This document shows positions 1 through 12,600 of a stretch of 64,000 nucleotides of DNA, piece by piece. Positions within the stretch are counted from its first letter, which is position 1. The number at the start of each line of letters is the position of its first letter. This DNA comes from Dipetalonema caudispina. Its lineage: Eukaryota > Nematoda > Chromadorea > Rhabditida > Onchocercidae. The translations under genes were made by a program, and so were the position numbers. The notes beneath the pieces were generated by a model. That model saw nothing but the letters and a program-made list of their open reading frames with translations. It ran no database searches and had not been told where the DNA came from. The DNA lies in assembly GCA_013365325.1 (NCBI GenBank), contig JABVXV010000011.1:124001-188000 (forward strand). The letters are read 5' to 3'.

Positions 1-254
1 GGTGAGTGTATTATGTATTTTAAAAAACATTTCTCTATTTTCCAAGATCGCAATGTTTATGTTTTAAAGTTATGACCTTACAAAAAAATGCAAATTTTCA
101 CATGGTAATGCTAATGTATTTCCTTATAACGTTGCATGCAAAGTTTCAAGCTCTGTGTTGCAGTATCGTTTTGAAGACTCCAAGATTACTGGATTATATA
201 TATATATATGTGTACATATATGATAAATCTAATATTTTGGAATGAAAACTGCAG

Positions 255-1108
255 TCGGATTACATAGCAAGGATGAGAGAAGTAGAATGTCGCGCGACGA
301 AGTTTTCCTGCAATAAATACACTCATGCAAGGATTGGACTTCCATTAATTAGTTAATTGCAGTGCGAATGGGACACCTGGTATCATCAATGAGGATATGT
401 CAAGATTTCGGGAAACAGTTAAAGCCTACGTGGACGCACCTATCATTGATCAGTGGACATCTGTAATTGGTGAGCGCTTTACTACTTCCGGTTTGCAGCT
501 ACGCGCTCGGAGCTACATGCGCAAAAACGGTCGCATGGTTTGTGCCAGTTGTATGGAAGCAATTCCAGATAATGAAATGGTTAATTCTTTATTTAAATCC
601 GTCTTGATTATCCATTAGTTTTATTATAGGTATACAGTAAAGTCTTAACGCTTTTGCTGTGCGTTACGTCGATCTGGAACCGTGTACAGTTGCATTAAGT
701 TTTCGTTTTAAACATTGTGTATGAAAAGTATTATTATAACACATCCAAAATTTCAGATATCAATCGTGCATTTAGTTAGATATTACACCATAAATTTTCC
801 TTTAAAAAATCCACTTCTATAATTACTAATTTTTTGAGATAACACGCAAACACTTCGTTAATGCCACTCAACGAAAACTGCAGTCAATTCCCAAAGAGAC
901 GAAACGTATAGTGGCTCAGTTACCACCTTCGGAAAAACCGGTCTGTTTTCATGATGCATGTTTTATCTTTACTTTATTGACTATGCTGCAGTAATTTAGC
1001 AGATAGTTACGTAGATATCAACAGGTATATGTTACTGTTCCATTTTGGAGTGCTTTGCTCTTAGTAATGGAAGAGGACATTGAAATTATTCAGGAGAAGG
1101 GTAATTAA
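255..1108 (+). CDS. 3' end of an unrecognised gene
   Basis: I do not recognise the product. Four exons join in phase: 255-301, 363-579, 884-940 and 1025-1108 (TAA stop). Each has an AG acceptor and each internal end a GT donor; the first intron is only 61 bp. The longest exon encodes an Arg-rich segment ending in a CxxC pair (residues VCASCMEAIPDNE); the last encodes a hydrophobic stretch followed by an acidic tail (MEEDIEIIQEKGN). An AATAAA at 1178-1183 lies 70 bp after the stop and supports this as the true 3' end. The 5' part lies outside the window. The CxxC could be half of a zinc site, but no partner cysteines are visible here. The exon chain is fairly sure; function is unknown. Confidence 0.5.
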
Positions 1109-2064
1109 ATGTTATGGTTGTGCATGAATAACTGCATGTTGTTTACGGAAAACATTAAATTGGAATGTAGAGAGTTCAATAAAACTAACTGTGGTTTTCA
1201 CTGTTTTGCTTTTTTCATGAAAACATCTCGGGATGGTTGGAGTATTTCGATCCGTTTAACTTCTTGTAACTGCTGGAGCGAATAGAATGAAATGTGAAAA
1301 GCTGATTGTGTGTACGGAATAGACGTTCTGAAAGCTCCTTCAAATTAACTTGTAAATGTCCAGAGTTATTACTCTGGTTCCCATGCCATTCTAATTTATT
1401 CTGCTGCAATTTTGCGTGCTTTCTTCCAACTAGACTTACTCGGATTTAAATGTTAGTTCCGTGTTTTAACGAAAGCGGGAAATTGTGGGAAATAGGTATA
1501 ATGAGATTGAATTTGCTAACTGAAAGATATTATTGTCAGACGTATAACTGGCGTAAAATGAGGGTTCTGTACTTTGTCACTATAAAAAAAACTAGGTGTG
1601 GAAAAAAAAATCCACTGTCTGACGAATCCTTATTTTTCTTCCATTACGCAATTTTTCCCTTGGGATTCGCCAATCTTTCTTTTCTTGGGCTCGCAAACTC
1701 TCTAAACTTTCGAAATCTTGCTTACTGCTTGGAGTTTCTCCTTTTTTTGCCAACTAACTAAAATGTAGCAATAAAAAAAGATCTATTACATTCACTCTTT
1801 CATGGTTTCCTTCTGTAGGAACTATTTTTTTCTTCAAGCGTTCTTTGTGTTTCATTTGGTGTGGTACTATCTGATATGCATGTTTCTTTTTGTTTGTTCA
1901 TCTTGGCCTGTATTGTTATTGGTAGTAGTGATGTTTTGCTTTACATTTTCTTAGATAATTTCCAAATGCATGTATTTTTCATCTAATTTTTAATTTAGTC
2001 CACTGTTAAATCCAAAGAAGTCCAGCAGAACACATCAATTTCCGCTTGTCTGTCGTGTCACACT
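1109..2064. other. Spacer between the first gene and the PWWP gene
   Basis: It holds the 3' UTR and polyadenylation signal of the upstream gene (AATAAA at 1178) and then AT-rich sequence with T-runs. A reading frame on the plus strand at 1450-1761 is pyrimidine-rich and low in complexity and has no splice support. I see no convincing gene here. The promoter of the PWWP gene should lie in this stretch, but no recognisable element stands out. Confidence 0.4.
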
Positions 2065-5000
2065 ATGCTTTTGTGGTTCTGCAGGTCAAGTTATCGCCAT
2101 TTGTAGTTGCGCTGCTGTACATCGTGTTGATTACCCACTGCTTTACGTTTCTTACGTTGGGCAGCAGTCTTTTTTATCACAACACGAAAGTTCCACGAAG
2201 ACTGATTAGTGAATGGTATCTTTGTGGATCAAAGAGAACGATAAGGATGGGTGTTTCATGAGGTTAAAAGGTGTCAGCTGTTTAGATTCTCTAGGAAAAT
2301 AATCATCTCTTCGAAATCTTCATCGTACAACTTCCAGTTCTTAGGTCGAGAAAAGATATGGTGTTGCCGTGTAAGGCTGTGGTTGGCTTCCAGATTGCGT
2401 AATGAGTCTTTTTCCAAAAAAAAAAAAAAAAAAAAAAAAAACGAGTCAGTGGCTCTCGGTTGACAGATTACCGTTGCAGATAGTTGTTGATGAGGTTGGA
2501 TATGAATTGTTGGACGAACATTTAAGCGGTGAAACAGCAGATTATTCCTCAGATGCTTCCGTGAGTTCAGCACCATTACGAAGAAGGAATAAGAGGAAAG
2601 CATATGTTCCACGTGGTGCCTGTAGCGTCTTGGTTCCCGCGGGAGTGGATTTATTCGAACCAGAATACGACCCTCTTCCCGGGCCTTCAAGTGGTATTTC
2701 ATTGATAAACTTCATTATCACATTTTCAACTAGAAGATTATAAATATATCAGAAATCTTTCGACTGCAAGCTGTTGAGCTTGAAATATGATGGATTGCAG
2801 GGTATCTAAAGCTATTTGTCCCAAGTTCGTCTCTGATTAATGGTAATTTAATTACAGGTTCATCGAGAGGGTTGTACAACGTTGAACCTTCACATAAACA
2901 TGCTAAGGTATTTGTTGTTTGTTAGATGCTGTTTCAACATAAAAGACAAGAAAGTATCTCAAAGTACGGATTTCACATAACAAAGTTCTAAGTGACTGTT
3001 CTTCTGGACATTATCACTAACTATTTTATGGCACACTCCTTCATCATTTGTCATTTCTTTGTCTTCTTAATGAACTAGTGATTGAAATCTAGTATGTGTT
3101 CTTCTTACTTATGGTTCTTTCATCTGCTTCGACGTCCATAATTTCTCTTACGTAAAAAGCTTCGTTGGAATTTACTGGATGGTGAAGGACTCGAATTTTC
3201 TAGTGAAGATATGGACTTGTTTGCCTATGCGATATGTCGATGCCTGTACGAACAAGTCCAGTATGTGTTTCAATAGCTGTGTGTGTTTACTTAGAATTCT
3301 TTAAGGTAGGAAAAGAAGTTTTCGTGAGAAGGAAACATTCCTGGTTCGATTTTAGCCCATTCTTCATCTTAAAATCTATTACAGTTTTTCTCTTCCAGTT
3401 AATTTCTCCATATCATAGTGAAGCTTTAATGTAAAGTGCAGATAAGATCATTTTGTCAGATCTTAAAATACGTCCAAAGGAAAGATACTAATCTTAGATT
3501 TTTTCAAGTGTCTGTGCAAAATAGCAGGGAATATAAGTTGAATGTTTCAAAAATTGTGTATACCTTTCAAGAAGGAGGAATTTTTATGGAAATAATGTGA
3601 TTTGCTGGTAAATTCGTGGGAATGCATTTAGAGTGGAAATATTAAGTAAAACTACTGCATTAAAGGATGACGATTGAGGATGTCTTCATTCATTTATATC
3701 TTGTTTTTGTGAAATATGTTGCAGTTCCATCAGTGCGTTGATTTATGTGAAAGGCCCAAAGGTGTACTACATATTGACATTTTACCCTTTTGATGACCTC
3801 TTTGAGGGCAGATAGTTTAAAAAAGTGTGCAACCCGGAGAAGCTTGATTTTAAAGAGGTGCTCATTCCGAAATAACTCAAACTCTCTTTTATCAAGATCT
3901 TGCCGTATTGAGGACCAGTGTACTAGGATAGTGAAGATATTTGTTGAAATATTTGTGAACCATTCAAGATGCTATCTGGAGAATTTTTTATCAAGTGCAC
4001 CTTTTTTTGAATTAATAATTGCTGCTAAAAATTTTTATTCCGTTACAACACCTGTTTTATGACACTGTCCAAGATATTTTTCCTGTATTTTTTCACCATT
4101 GTTTGAGAGCCGTTTGCTGCCGACTTCGGTAACGACAAAAAATCGTCGCACTAGTTCGGACTTAATAAGGAATAATGCATCCAGCGGAACAGTTAGCTCG
4201 CTTTCGAACAGCAGTCCTGGGCCAGCTAGAAATAAAGATGTCCGAAATGTTAGCGGTGGCCCCACTCGTCGATTCAAAAGCGACAAAATTCGAAGGGCTT
4301 TTTCGTCGGAGTATTCGATAAGGAAACCAGTCAGTGATTCATTACACATGACATTCGTTCGACAGCCCAATGAACACGATATGTGTCCACCAACCGGGTA
4401 TGTTTATTTATACGGTTTCCACATTTCCGATGGTAGTTTCTCTGCCGAGATTCTACACAGCATTTTATTACGGAAGTGAGTTTTCAAGTGATTTAAGATG
4501 GACAGCATGTTGAGATATGGATGGGGTTTGGCATCTCAAACTATAGTTTAACTCGACAGACGACAGTTTTTACTATAAATGAGTTCTGTGCTTCTTTAGT
4601 TTTTAGATGTGTTATACTTCACATATTCTGTTTTAAGCACTATTTTGTTCTTAAATTATTTTAGTTTCAGATGTCGTTCGCGTCCACCAAGTGTGGATTC
4701 CTCTCGCCAGCAGCCATTTGTCATGCCTTCCGTTGATCGTTCACTTACTCAATTTACTGCTAGCCCTTCTGTTCCTTCTCTTCATTCTTCAGAAATGAAA
4801 AAAACGGGAGTTGATGTACTGGAGAAAGTTCGTCTTGCTTCAAGTAAAGCCGAAAGTGGAAGTAATATAACAGCACGCAGTGATCCATGTCGACCGCCAA
4901 TTAAAATTGTGCTGAAACCAGTCAAAAAGTGCGAAATGAATCCATCTCTTCGAGCAAAATGTGAAGTGCAGTATTCCTCACCCATGAACAGTTCCGATGG

Positions 5001-6686
5001 TATTACGCGAGCTTCAATACGTTCGGTACCTGATCTTCGTTATCCGCCAGCTATTGAAAAAGCTGTGTTTAAAATTCGTTCGTCAATCCCACAAAGACGT
5101 TCAGATACTGGATGTCCACCGATGATCAAAGCCACTTCAACAGAAGTCAAGACCGTGAGTTATTTGTTGCATCATGATTAGAATTGTATTACGAATACTT
5201 TTCAGCAGGAGTCAAGATATAAATTTTTCACTGTACCGTGATGACAAAGTTGTGTTATATCTATTAATTCATTGTGGTATGTTTCATTAGGCTTTAATTC
5301 TCTTAAATGAATTAGTAGTCGGCAGTAAGGATTTTTCCTCTCAATTTTGATTGATAATACTAGCCTTATAAGATTTATTGCTCTTTATGTAAAGATTTTA
5401 AGTTTGGAAAAATAAAGGGATGTAATTACATAAATGTCAAAGCCTCACATATGAATAATATTCAGTGAGTTTCGGGATTTGATTTACACGAATTATGATA
5501 GAAATTTTGTCTTATATCACCTTTGGCATTATGCATTAGTTAATTTTTGCGCCTAACATTTCTTTTTTGCAGCATCTTGATCGCAGAAATGATGGAGGTG
5601 AATCCATTAACATGAAGAATTGCACACCTTCAACGGAAAATTTCTCGCATTTGTTAACTGGAAGGCGAGGAGGTGCTCAAGAGATGTGTGCAGCAAAAAC
5701 TGGGATTGCAGATAACTTCCCAGCAGCACCGACAGAAAATAATGGCTTTAGCATTGGCGACATTGTGTGGGCAAGGAATGGGATGTTTCCATATTGGCCA
5801 GGTCGAATTCATGAATTTGTGAAGGAAAATAAGAAAGGTGGAGCATCCATCGTATGGTATGGTGATAATACGTATACTCCTTTCATCGAGTTTTCTCGAA
5901 TCGAAAGATTTGCTGAGTCCTATGACACAAGGTTTGTGAAAAAAGTTATCTTGTTATATATTACTTGGAAGCGTACGTCGTATTTTGGTCACAGGCAAAA
6001 TGCTATTAAAATCCACTCTTTCGGAATTATTTTTAATGTAGAATTATTTCATATTACGTGCTTCATTGGTCGTATCCATACTTATACTGTAATGTTTAGA
6101 TTTAATCCCATGCGTCCAGATCTCAAGTACCACAAAGCCGTTGCGAATGCCATCATTTCTTGTCTCCCTAATAGGGGCTATTTCGAGAAAAAGTTATCTT
6201 CACAAGTTCACGAAGTGCTTATGAAGGAGAAAATTGACCTTGGTGAGGTGAACATCATTGCAAAATGTAAGAAAAGGACGTCAAGTGGCTCATCCAGCAG
6301 GCGAAGGTTAAGATCGGTTTTTTTTTTCTATAAAAGTTGGGATTGATTCTTTTTTTTAGGCATAATTTGCGGTTATTTGACTTGCCATCAATTTCAGGAA
6401 GATCGTTGCTGCGAAAATGGAGATTCAAGAGACTGAAAGAACAGAAATTGTAAAACCCATAATTCCAACAGCGAGGGTAAATGGTGATGAACCGGCTGAG
6501 ATTGATCCTCCCTCATCGAGCACTCCTGTCATAACTGTCACTTATAATTCTGATCCAGTAGTTACATTAGGAACCGCGAGCAAAACATCCATTATTCCGA
6601 AAACGGATTCTTTTGATCCGAAGAGATCTGTAAGTGGCGGTGACACACCACCGTTAGTTATTGCATACGATTCTGACGAGCTTTAG
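2065..6686 (+). CDS. PWWP-domain protein (probable chromatin reader)
   Basis: Clear exons are 2467-2693, 2858-2907, about 4099-4397, 4671-5154, 5573-5931, 6100-6306 and 6398-6686 (TAG). A short first exon 2065-2084 (ATG at 2065, phase 2) fits the acceptor at 2467; a further small exon near 3725-3761 is possible. The PWWP domain spans the junction at 5931/6100: FSIGDIVWARNGMFPYWPGR has the core motif as PYWP, followed by the WYGDN strand and a helix ending AIISCLPNR. PWWP domains bind methylated histone tails and DNA in the nucleus. The N-terminal half is Ser-, Arg- and Pro-rich and looks disordered; the C-terminus is acidic (YDSDEL). No catalytic domain is visible. The exact family member cannot be named, and the 5' end and the join into the 4099 exon are uncertain. 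Confidence 0.75.
2416..2441. repeat. Poly-A run of 26
   Basis: A run of 26 A just upstream of the first solid exon of the PWWP gene. Read in frame it would give a poly-lysine stretch, but a splice acceptor at 2465-2466 lies after it, so it is most simply intronic. Confidence 0.8.
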
Positions 6687-7221
6687 TACTTCTTTCGTCA
6701 ATAATTAGCGTAGTTGTAGTCTTAGGAAAATAGCAAGGAAAATTCTGGAAAGTCGAAAAAAGTAGATGTATTTTTTCAGATGTGGTATTTTCAGGAAATT
6801 CCAAGTTGGTTAAAGACATCTAATAGTTCATTCTTACTGGTCTGTCTTTGAATTAGCAGTAACGCTGTTGCAAATTAGCGAATAGAGGTATTTTTTGTCT
6901 GTTAAGTGCGCTCTCTTTGTGCATAGAGGCAATTTTCATTAGGTTTCAGTTATGAAGACCAATGCTAACTCTAATATCCAAATATCTCTGCGGTGCGTTT
7001 TTGTGGTCGTACGTTGTTACCGAGTGTTTTCCAAAGAATGGTTGTCTCTGTCGGTTAATTTCGGTTCTTTACATCTTATGAATTTGATTTGTTATGATCA
7101 AAATGTTCCTATACCGTGCATCATGTTTGCTCGTTTGTGCATCAGTTTTTCTTTGTATTTGTTTACGCATTGTTTATCTTCAATTTGCGGACTGGTACAG
7201 TTAGTAATTTTGCTTTCTTAG

Positions 7222-8381
7222 AAGAGTTATTTTTATGTATCATGAAGCCACTATACAGTGTGCAGGAAGAGATATTATTGTTCATAACGGAAGTCGGTAG
7301 GTATCACTCGTTACATTTTCTGCATTCCATTCTAGTTATTTCTCCTCAAAACTCAATAAACAGAGGTTGTTTAGCAAAAATGAAGTATAAAAGGTGAGGA
7401 AAGGGAGTGTGGCGTTTTCAGTTTCTGAGTTTTCTGGTGTGTTGTAGCCAATATTTCATTAAGGATTTGGCGATTTGTTAAATTCAAAAAGCATACAGTA
7501 TCTCAAATTTCTCAGATGCAATATCTTTCTTTAAAACAAAATATGTTGGAGAGAAAATGGGTAGAGATATCCATCGTTGCAGCATCTAAGTGGAGTCTAG
7601 AACAAAGCATCTTGATTATTATCTCAAACGGTGATAAAAATTAGATGACGTTAATTGCTGTTGCATCAAATTTTTTTGTCGTTCTTTTTATTGATGCTGG
7701 TGCTTGCCCGTAACGTGTTTTCGAACTTGAATTAACTTACATCTTCGTTTGTCGTGCAGCTCGGTGCACTTGAGCTCACGTGTTACTGAGCTTTTGTTTG
7801 GTTTGTTGATTTGCTTATTTCATTGTCCAGTATTGATGGAAGCTTGTTCTATGATTGATGTGTTTTAACGACATGTTTTTATTAACAAATTTGGTTTACA
7901 TGGGAATAAAACTTTTACTCAAATATCTCCACTGATGTAGATATTCAATTTTTAAGGGGAGATTTTTTCTGATTAAAACAAACATGAATATTATTTTTCC
8001 CTTGCTCTGTACAAAAATCAAGAGAAACCTGCAAGAAATTGTTCTTTTACATATCCAAGTTGTGGGAGGTTTCTTGAGTCAGGTTTTTCTAGGTTGATGC
8101 CACGTCCATCTTTTGTTATTCATCCTCAGATGTGGAAGAGGACATTGGGTCAGAATTTGCTGGTTATCAGCTAGTAAGTGGAATTGAGGTCTTTTCTTCA
8201 AATGGCAGTGAGATTTTTTCCCCGAAGCAATTTCATGTGACTATTCTTTGTTTATTCTGGTAACTTGTTCTCCTTTTAGGTATTTGTCCGTGAGTTTCCG
8301 TGTATTAGACTTGAGCATCAACTACATAATGGTGCATGCTGGTCTTGTTGGATTGCAGTACCGGTTTCGCTAAAAAATTAA
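7222..8381 (+). CDS. Candidate small three-exon gene, product unknown
   Basis: Three short exons join in phase: 7222-7296 (acceptor TTCTTAG, ATG at 7242, donor GTAGGT), 8130-8173 (acceptor CATCCTCAG, donor GTAAGT) and 8280-8381 (acceptor CCTTTTAG, stop TAA). They would encode about 66 residues, acidic in the middle (DVEEDIGSEF) and ending with a Cys/Trp-rich segment (ACWSCW). No signal peptide or family is recognised. A competing model in another frame starts at ATG 6952 behind the acceptor GGTTTCAG and uses the same two first splice sites. It could also be an alternative 3' end of the PWWP gene. The splice signals are good but no homology supports it. Confidence 0.3.
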
Positions 8382-9698
8382 GTTCTAAGCCTTGTTTTGA
8401 CAGCCTTCTTCCTTTCTTCCCTCCGCTCTCTTCTCCTTCCTTTTCTTCCCTGTTGTCATCTCTTCTGTATCTTCGTATTCGCGGGCGATCTCAGTTTTCC
8501 TGATCTAATGACCGCTATCTTTCCCTTCACCGTTAATCCTTGTAGTTTCGGTATGAATAAGCCTTGTCGATTATATTACCCCCACCTAGGTCTTAATGAT
8601 ATGGTATCTATCCATGTTTGAAATAGTGATGAATCTATCGATCCTCGCTATTAACGCATCTGAAGAGATCTCCACTGTGTTTTATTTCGAAAACAGGTAC
8701 GCGTGAGGGATGACGTTCTCTTTATACACTGTGCTCATTCACTTTGTCTTTTATATTCGGCATGTATACACAATTCATTCTTACCTTCCCACTCCGTCCT
8801 CTACCACGATGGAGAGTGCGGTAGTGAATTTCTGTGTATTTACCTCTACTAATAAATTCCTTTACACCCTCTCTTTCGAACTCTGCTACCCTCAGTTTTC
8901 AATAAGTCAGACAAGGTACTTCAGAGGGGAAACTGATTCACATTGATTTCAATTTGAGGTAGTCTGGGGAGCGAAATTAAAACTGTGAGCTGTTAGAACT
9001 GTCGGCAAAAGTAAAAGGATAAATGGATGAACAGACTAAGCAAATATTTTCCATTGGCTTGAATGTTAGTTTTGACTAGGAACTCTTATTACTAATAAAA
9101 TTGATTCACTACAATGCCATAATGAAAGAATTATTTTCTTCCAAAACTATGCAAATCAATCATTACAACTAGGAAATATCCGCATCCATACAGTTATCTA
9201 ATTATTAGTATTTTCCTGATTCATGCAACCTATCTTCCATCTTCTCTATTGCAGATAATTACTACAATCTAAAACAGTTGCAGTGAACAGTTCAGAATAA
9301 GGTGATAGGAAAATATGATCAGAACTTGAAACAAAGAAAAACGACAATACCATGTGTCTACCTCAAATTCTTAAGGGCGGGATAGAGTGGAAAGAATGGA
9401 GAAGAGGAGAATGCAAACAATGAAGTGGTCAGGTTAATAATCGAAATGTAAGGGAAGGGTTTGTACATTCATTAAATTCTTAATTTCAATCTAAATGAAT
9501 GGATGGAAACTTTCAGTATGTCAGTATGCTTTCTATCGATAGATAGTGATCGAAGTTCATCTCACAGTATACTAACCGTATTTTTTGCCTTCCTATAATT
9601 ATAACTAGAAAGAAAATTGAAATAAATGGTAAAACATGTTTGAGCAAACTTCTGTATTAACATATTTATGAAAAACTGCATTGGATAATACCTATTAG
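8382..9698. other. Non-coding-looking stretch, pyrimidine-rich then purine-rich
   Basis: From about 8397 to 8900 the plus strand is rich in C and T, which opens spurious Phe/Leu/Ser-rich frames on the plus strand. From about 9300 the plus strand turns purine-rich. One acceptor/donor pair flanks 9255-9301, but the enclosed frame is closed unless an inner donor is used. No gene is called. Confidence 0.35.
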
Positions 9699-12600
9699 TT
9701 TATTGGTGGGATTCTCGTATAATGAAGAATATCACCCAAATTCTGCAACTACACAGAGAAAAGATTAAAAAAGGTGGAGGAGATGAGGCACTGCCGAGTA
9801 CACCTCTAGTCATGACCATATTAAAGCAGGACCAAGATGTGTGCTCAGTAAGGCTCTCCATTTCCAGATAATGAATTTTTACATCTTAACCTAATATCGA
9901 CAAGCAAACGAATTTCAAACAGTAAATAAAAACATCGATAATCCATCATCCTACACTGATAATTTTTTGAAACTTTCTCATTTTAGTAATAGCTAAATCA
10001 TCTTCCTTTTTCTGTAGTAATTCAATCTAAAATTCTCAATAGTTGTGTGCATATTTAAAACTTCTGTCGAACCTTTCAACAACCCATGTATAAAGAGAGG
10101 AAGACAACAATGTGAAAAGCAGATGGTATAGTTACACAGATGTCATTGGACAAAAGAATGTTGAATGACGAGAATATGTGGATCGAGATTATGACTAGGC
10201 AGTACTATATGTCACACAGCGGGTACCATAGATCAAATGAAGGAAGATACACATGAGAATGAATATTGAGTTATTTGATATGGGCAACATCACATCGATG
10301 GTTATTCTGTGACAGTGAAAATTGAGCCTGGATTCAGAAAACCGGTAAGCATTGAGAAAATATTTTATGTATATATCTATATATATATAGATAGATAGAT
10401 ATAGATATATATATAGATATAGATAGATAGATATAAATATGGAGAAAGAGAGTGTGTCAACATTCAATTGTAGTGTAAGGGGACATTCATGCGCTAAGTG
10501 AAAGTGAAAGAATTTCGTCACGATGAGACGTCCTTGAATTAGGACGGGAACTCAATTAGAAAGGCATTTCAGCGGTACTCAGATGAAGGAAATAGCAGAC
10601 ATACAATGAAGGCAGCAACCTTTTTTTCCAGTGACAAAACGAAAATAGTATCAATAAATAAAAACGAAACATGGGAGCAGTGATGGAGAATGGCATGTTG
10701 GGAAACTTAATTTTCCATAATTCCGGCAAGATCGAGATATCACGACCTGTGAACATTGAAAAGTGTGACATGACTCTTGCTGTTGCATAAATAAATTCTG
10801 TGTAATACAGAGAGAAAGGGATGTTCGTGAAAGATTCACCGAGGGGAAGAAGAAAGAGGGAAAGGACCTAACCTCATCAACTTCTTACCTCTTCCCTTCA
10901 TCACCTTGTACTTCCTTGTAACACAGTTTTACAGCTCAACTAATTCCTGTCCTCCTTTCCACAGTAGTCGGTCTTCTGTGACCTTTGCTCTCTGCCCAGC
11001 TTTTCGCAATGATGTTTCATTTTCATCTCTCGAATCTTTCAAATATTCATTGCTTATCCTTAACAAAAAATACATCCAAAAGTGTTAGATATGCCATTTT
11101 TTCAACTCTTTTCCAAATTCAAAATTCTTTTCTCTCTAGGATTCATTGGAATATTTTTCAGAACTTCCCTGAAATCCTCCTGCCGGGAAATCTCATATAC
11201 CTCTGCTTACCTGAAGAAGTTCAAACAATATTCACATATAAACGAGCTTTAGATTTCGCAGTTATGCAGGTTGCTTTGCAGGTATTGGTGCAGGTCGGGT
11301 TTGACGTCATGAGATAAACGTGTGGCAGATAACGCTTGTACTATGTGCAATGCGAATAGGGGATTAAGTGTTGGTTAACTTTGCATAAAAGCCTTTACGG
11401 TAGTAAGAAATAATTTTTATGAAGCAATCGGATGAATGTATTCATTTTATATATATTCGTTGAAATCCAATTTCTCGAAACCTATGCAGTGGTTAAGAAA
11501 TGATTCGAGAAACTGGCTGAGTAATACTGCAAGATGGGCAAATATCAGCTCAAATTGCTACCTTTCACAGTTTATGCAAAAAAAAAGAATATTCCCGGAA
11601 AAAGTTGACAATAATTTTGAATCAGGATTTGTATGTTGTTTATCAACGATAGAGTAGTTATTGTGAATTCTTGATTCTTTCCCTTTACTGTATCATCAAG
11701 ATGCAAATAACTCATGTGTTTTGCATACAAAAATACAGTTGATAGCTGAATGAATGTCTAAAGCTTGTTGAATTCAACGATTGTGTTTAAAATTACTTTC
11801 GAGAGAGAGGAGATTATTTATCTTTCATTTTCGAAATTATAATTGCACTCCATCATAGTGCGGTTAAAGTGACTTAAACTTCGATCTCTCTCACAAAACC
11901 AGGAATTCATCGGTCTGATCGGTGGCTCTCGATATGTGTTGACAGTAAGCTGAAAAATGTGGAGCTCGTTTACGACTAACTTGAATTTATCTTGAAATTA
12001 TTTTTTGATTCATTAGTTTTGCTCTATTTCGTTGTTTTCTTCACTTTGCAACTTATCATCTTGTTGTTATGAAAGTTGTAGAACTCTCCTAACGAATGTC
12101 ATTAGCGTTGTTATTTTTGTATAACCATAATATGAAGAGGTCAAATATATTACAAAAGCGTTTTTCCTTATTGGCTTCAGTTACTTTCTCTTCCTTTTTG
12201 TCACTGTCTTCAACATTTTGATAAAAAAAATAATAAAATTAAGGTAAAAAAAATCTTAATGAAAAAAACATTGCTGTAAATTCTCGCTCAAAATTACCAC
12301 ATGACCACTATTAAACATTTTTTTACTGCTTGTAATTTCTCTGCATTTAGTCCATTCTGCTGCTTCTTCATTTTCTCTTAGCATATTAATTATTGAGCTG
12401 CAGGTTAGTTCTATGAAGGACAGGTCCTTATCTCATGGCAATACTGAAATATGGTTGTACTTGAGTACAGCTTTTATGCTGAACTTTACTTATTATGGGG
12501 TGGAAAACTGTCGAGGAGAGGACTTGCCTTTTGGTGTTAAAATTTGACATCATTTAAATACTTTTGAGGAATTGTTTTTCCCTCTCTACATGCTCACTCT

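Noticed and set aside
2274..2702. 142-codon minus-strand frame opposite the PWWP gene
   Set aside because: It contains poly-Phe from the A-run and mirrors a plus-strand exon that joins in phase with its neighbours.
2402..2743. Plus-strand frame beginning MSLFP followed by poly-lysine, running into the PWWP gene
   Set aside because: The lysines come from a 26-A run, and good acceptors at 2466 and 2479 lie after it, so only the part after the acceptor is taken as coding.
4035..4370. 111-codon minus-strand frame
   Set aside because: It is the antisense shadow of the PWWP-gene exon at about 4099-4397.
10195..10521. 108-codon minus-strand frame rich in Ile, Tyr and Leu
   Set aside because: Its centre is a translated TA/GATA microsatellite and no family features are seen.
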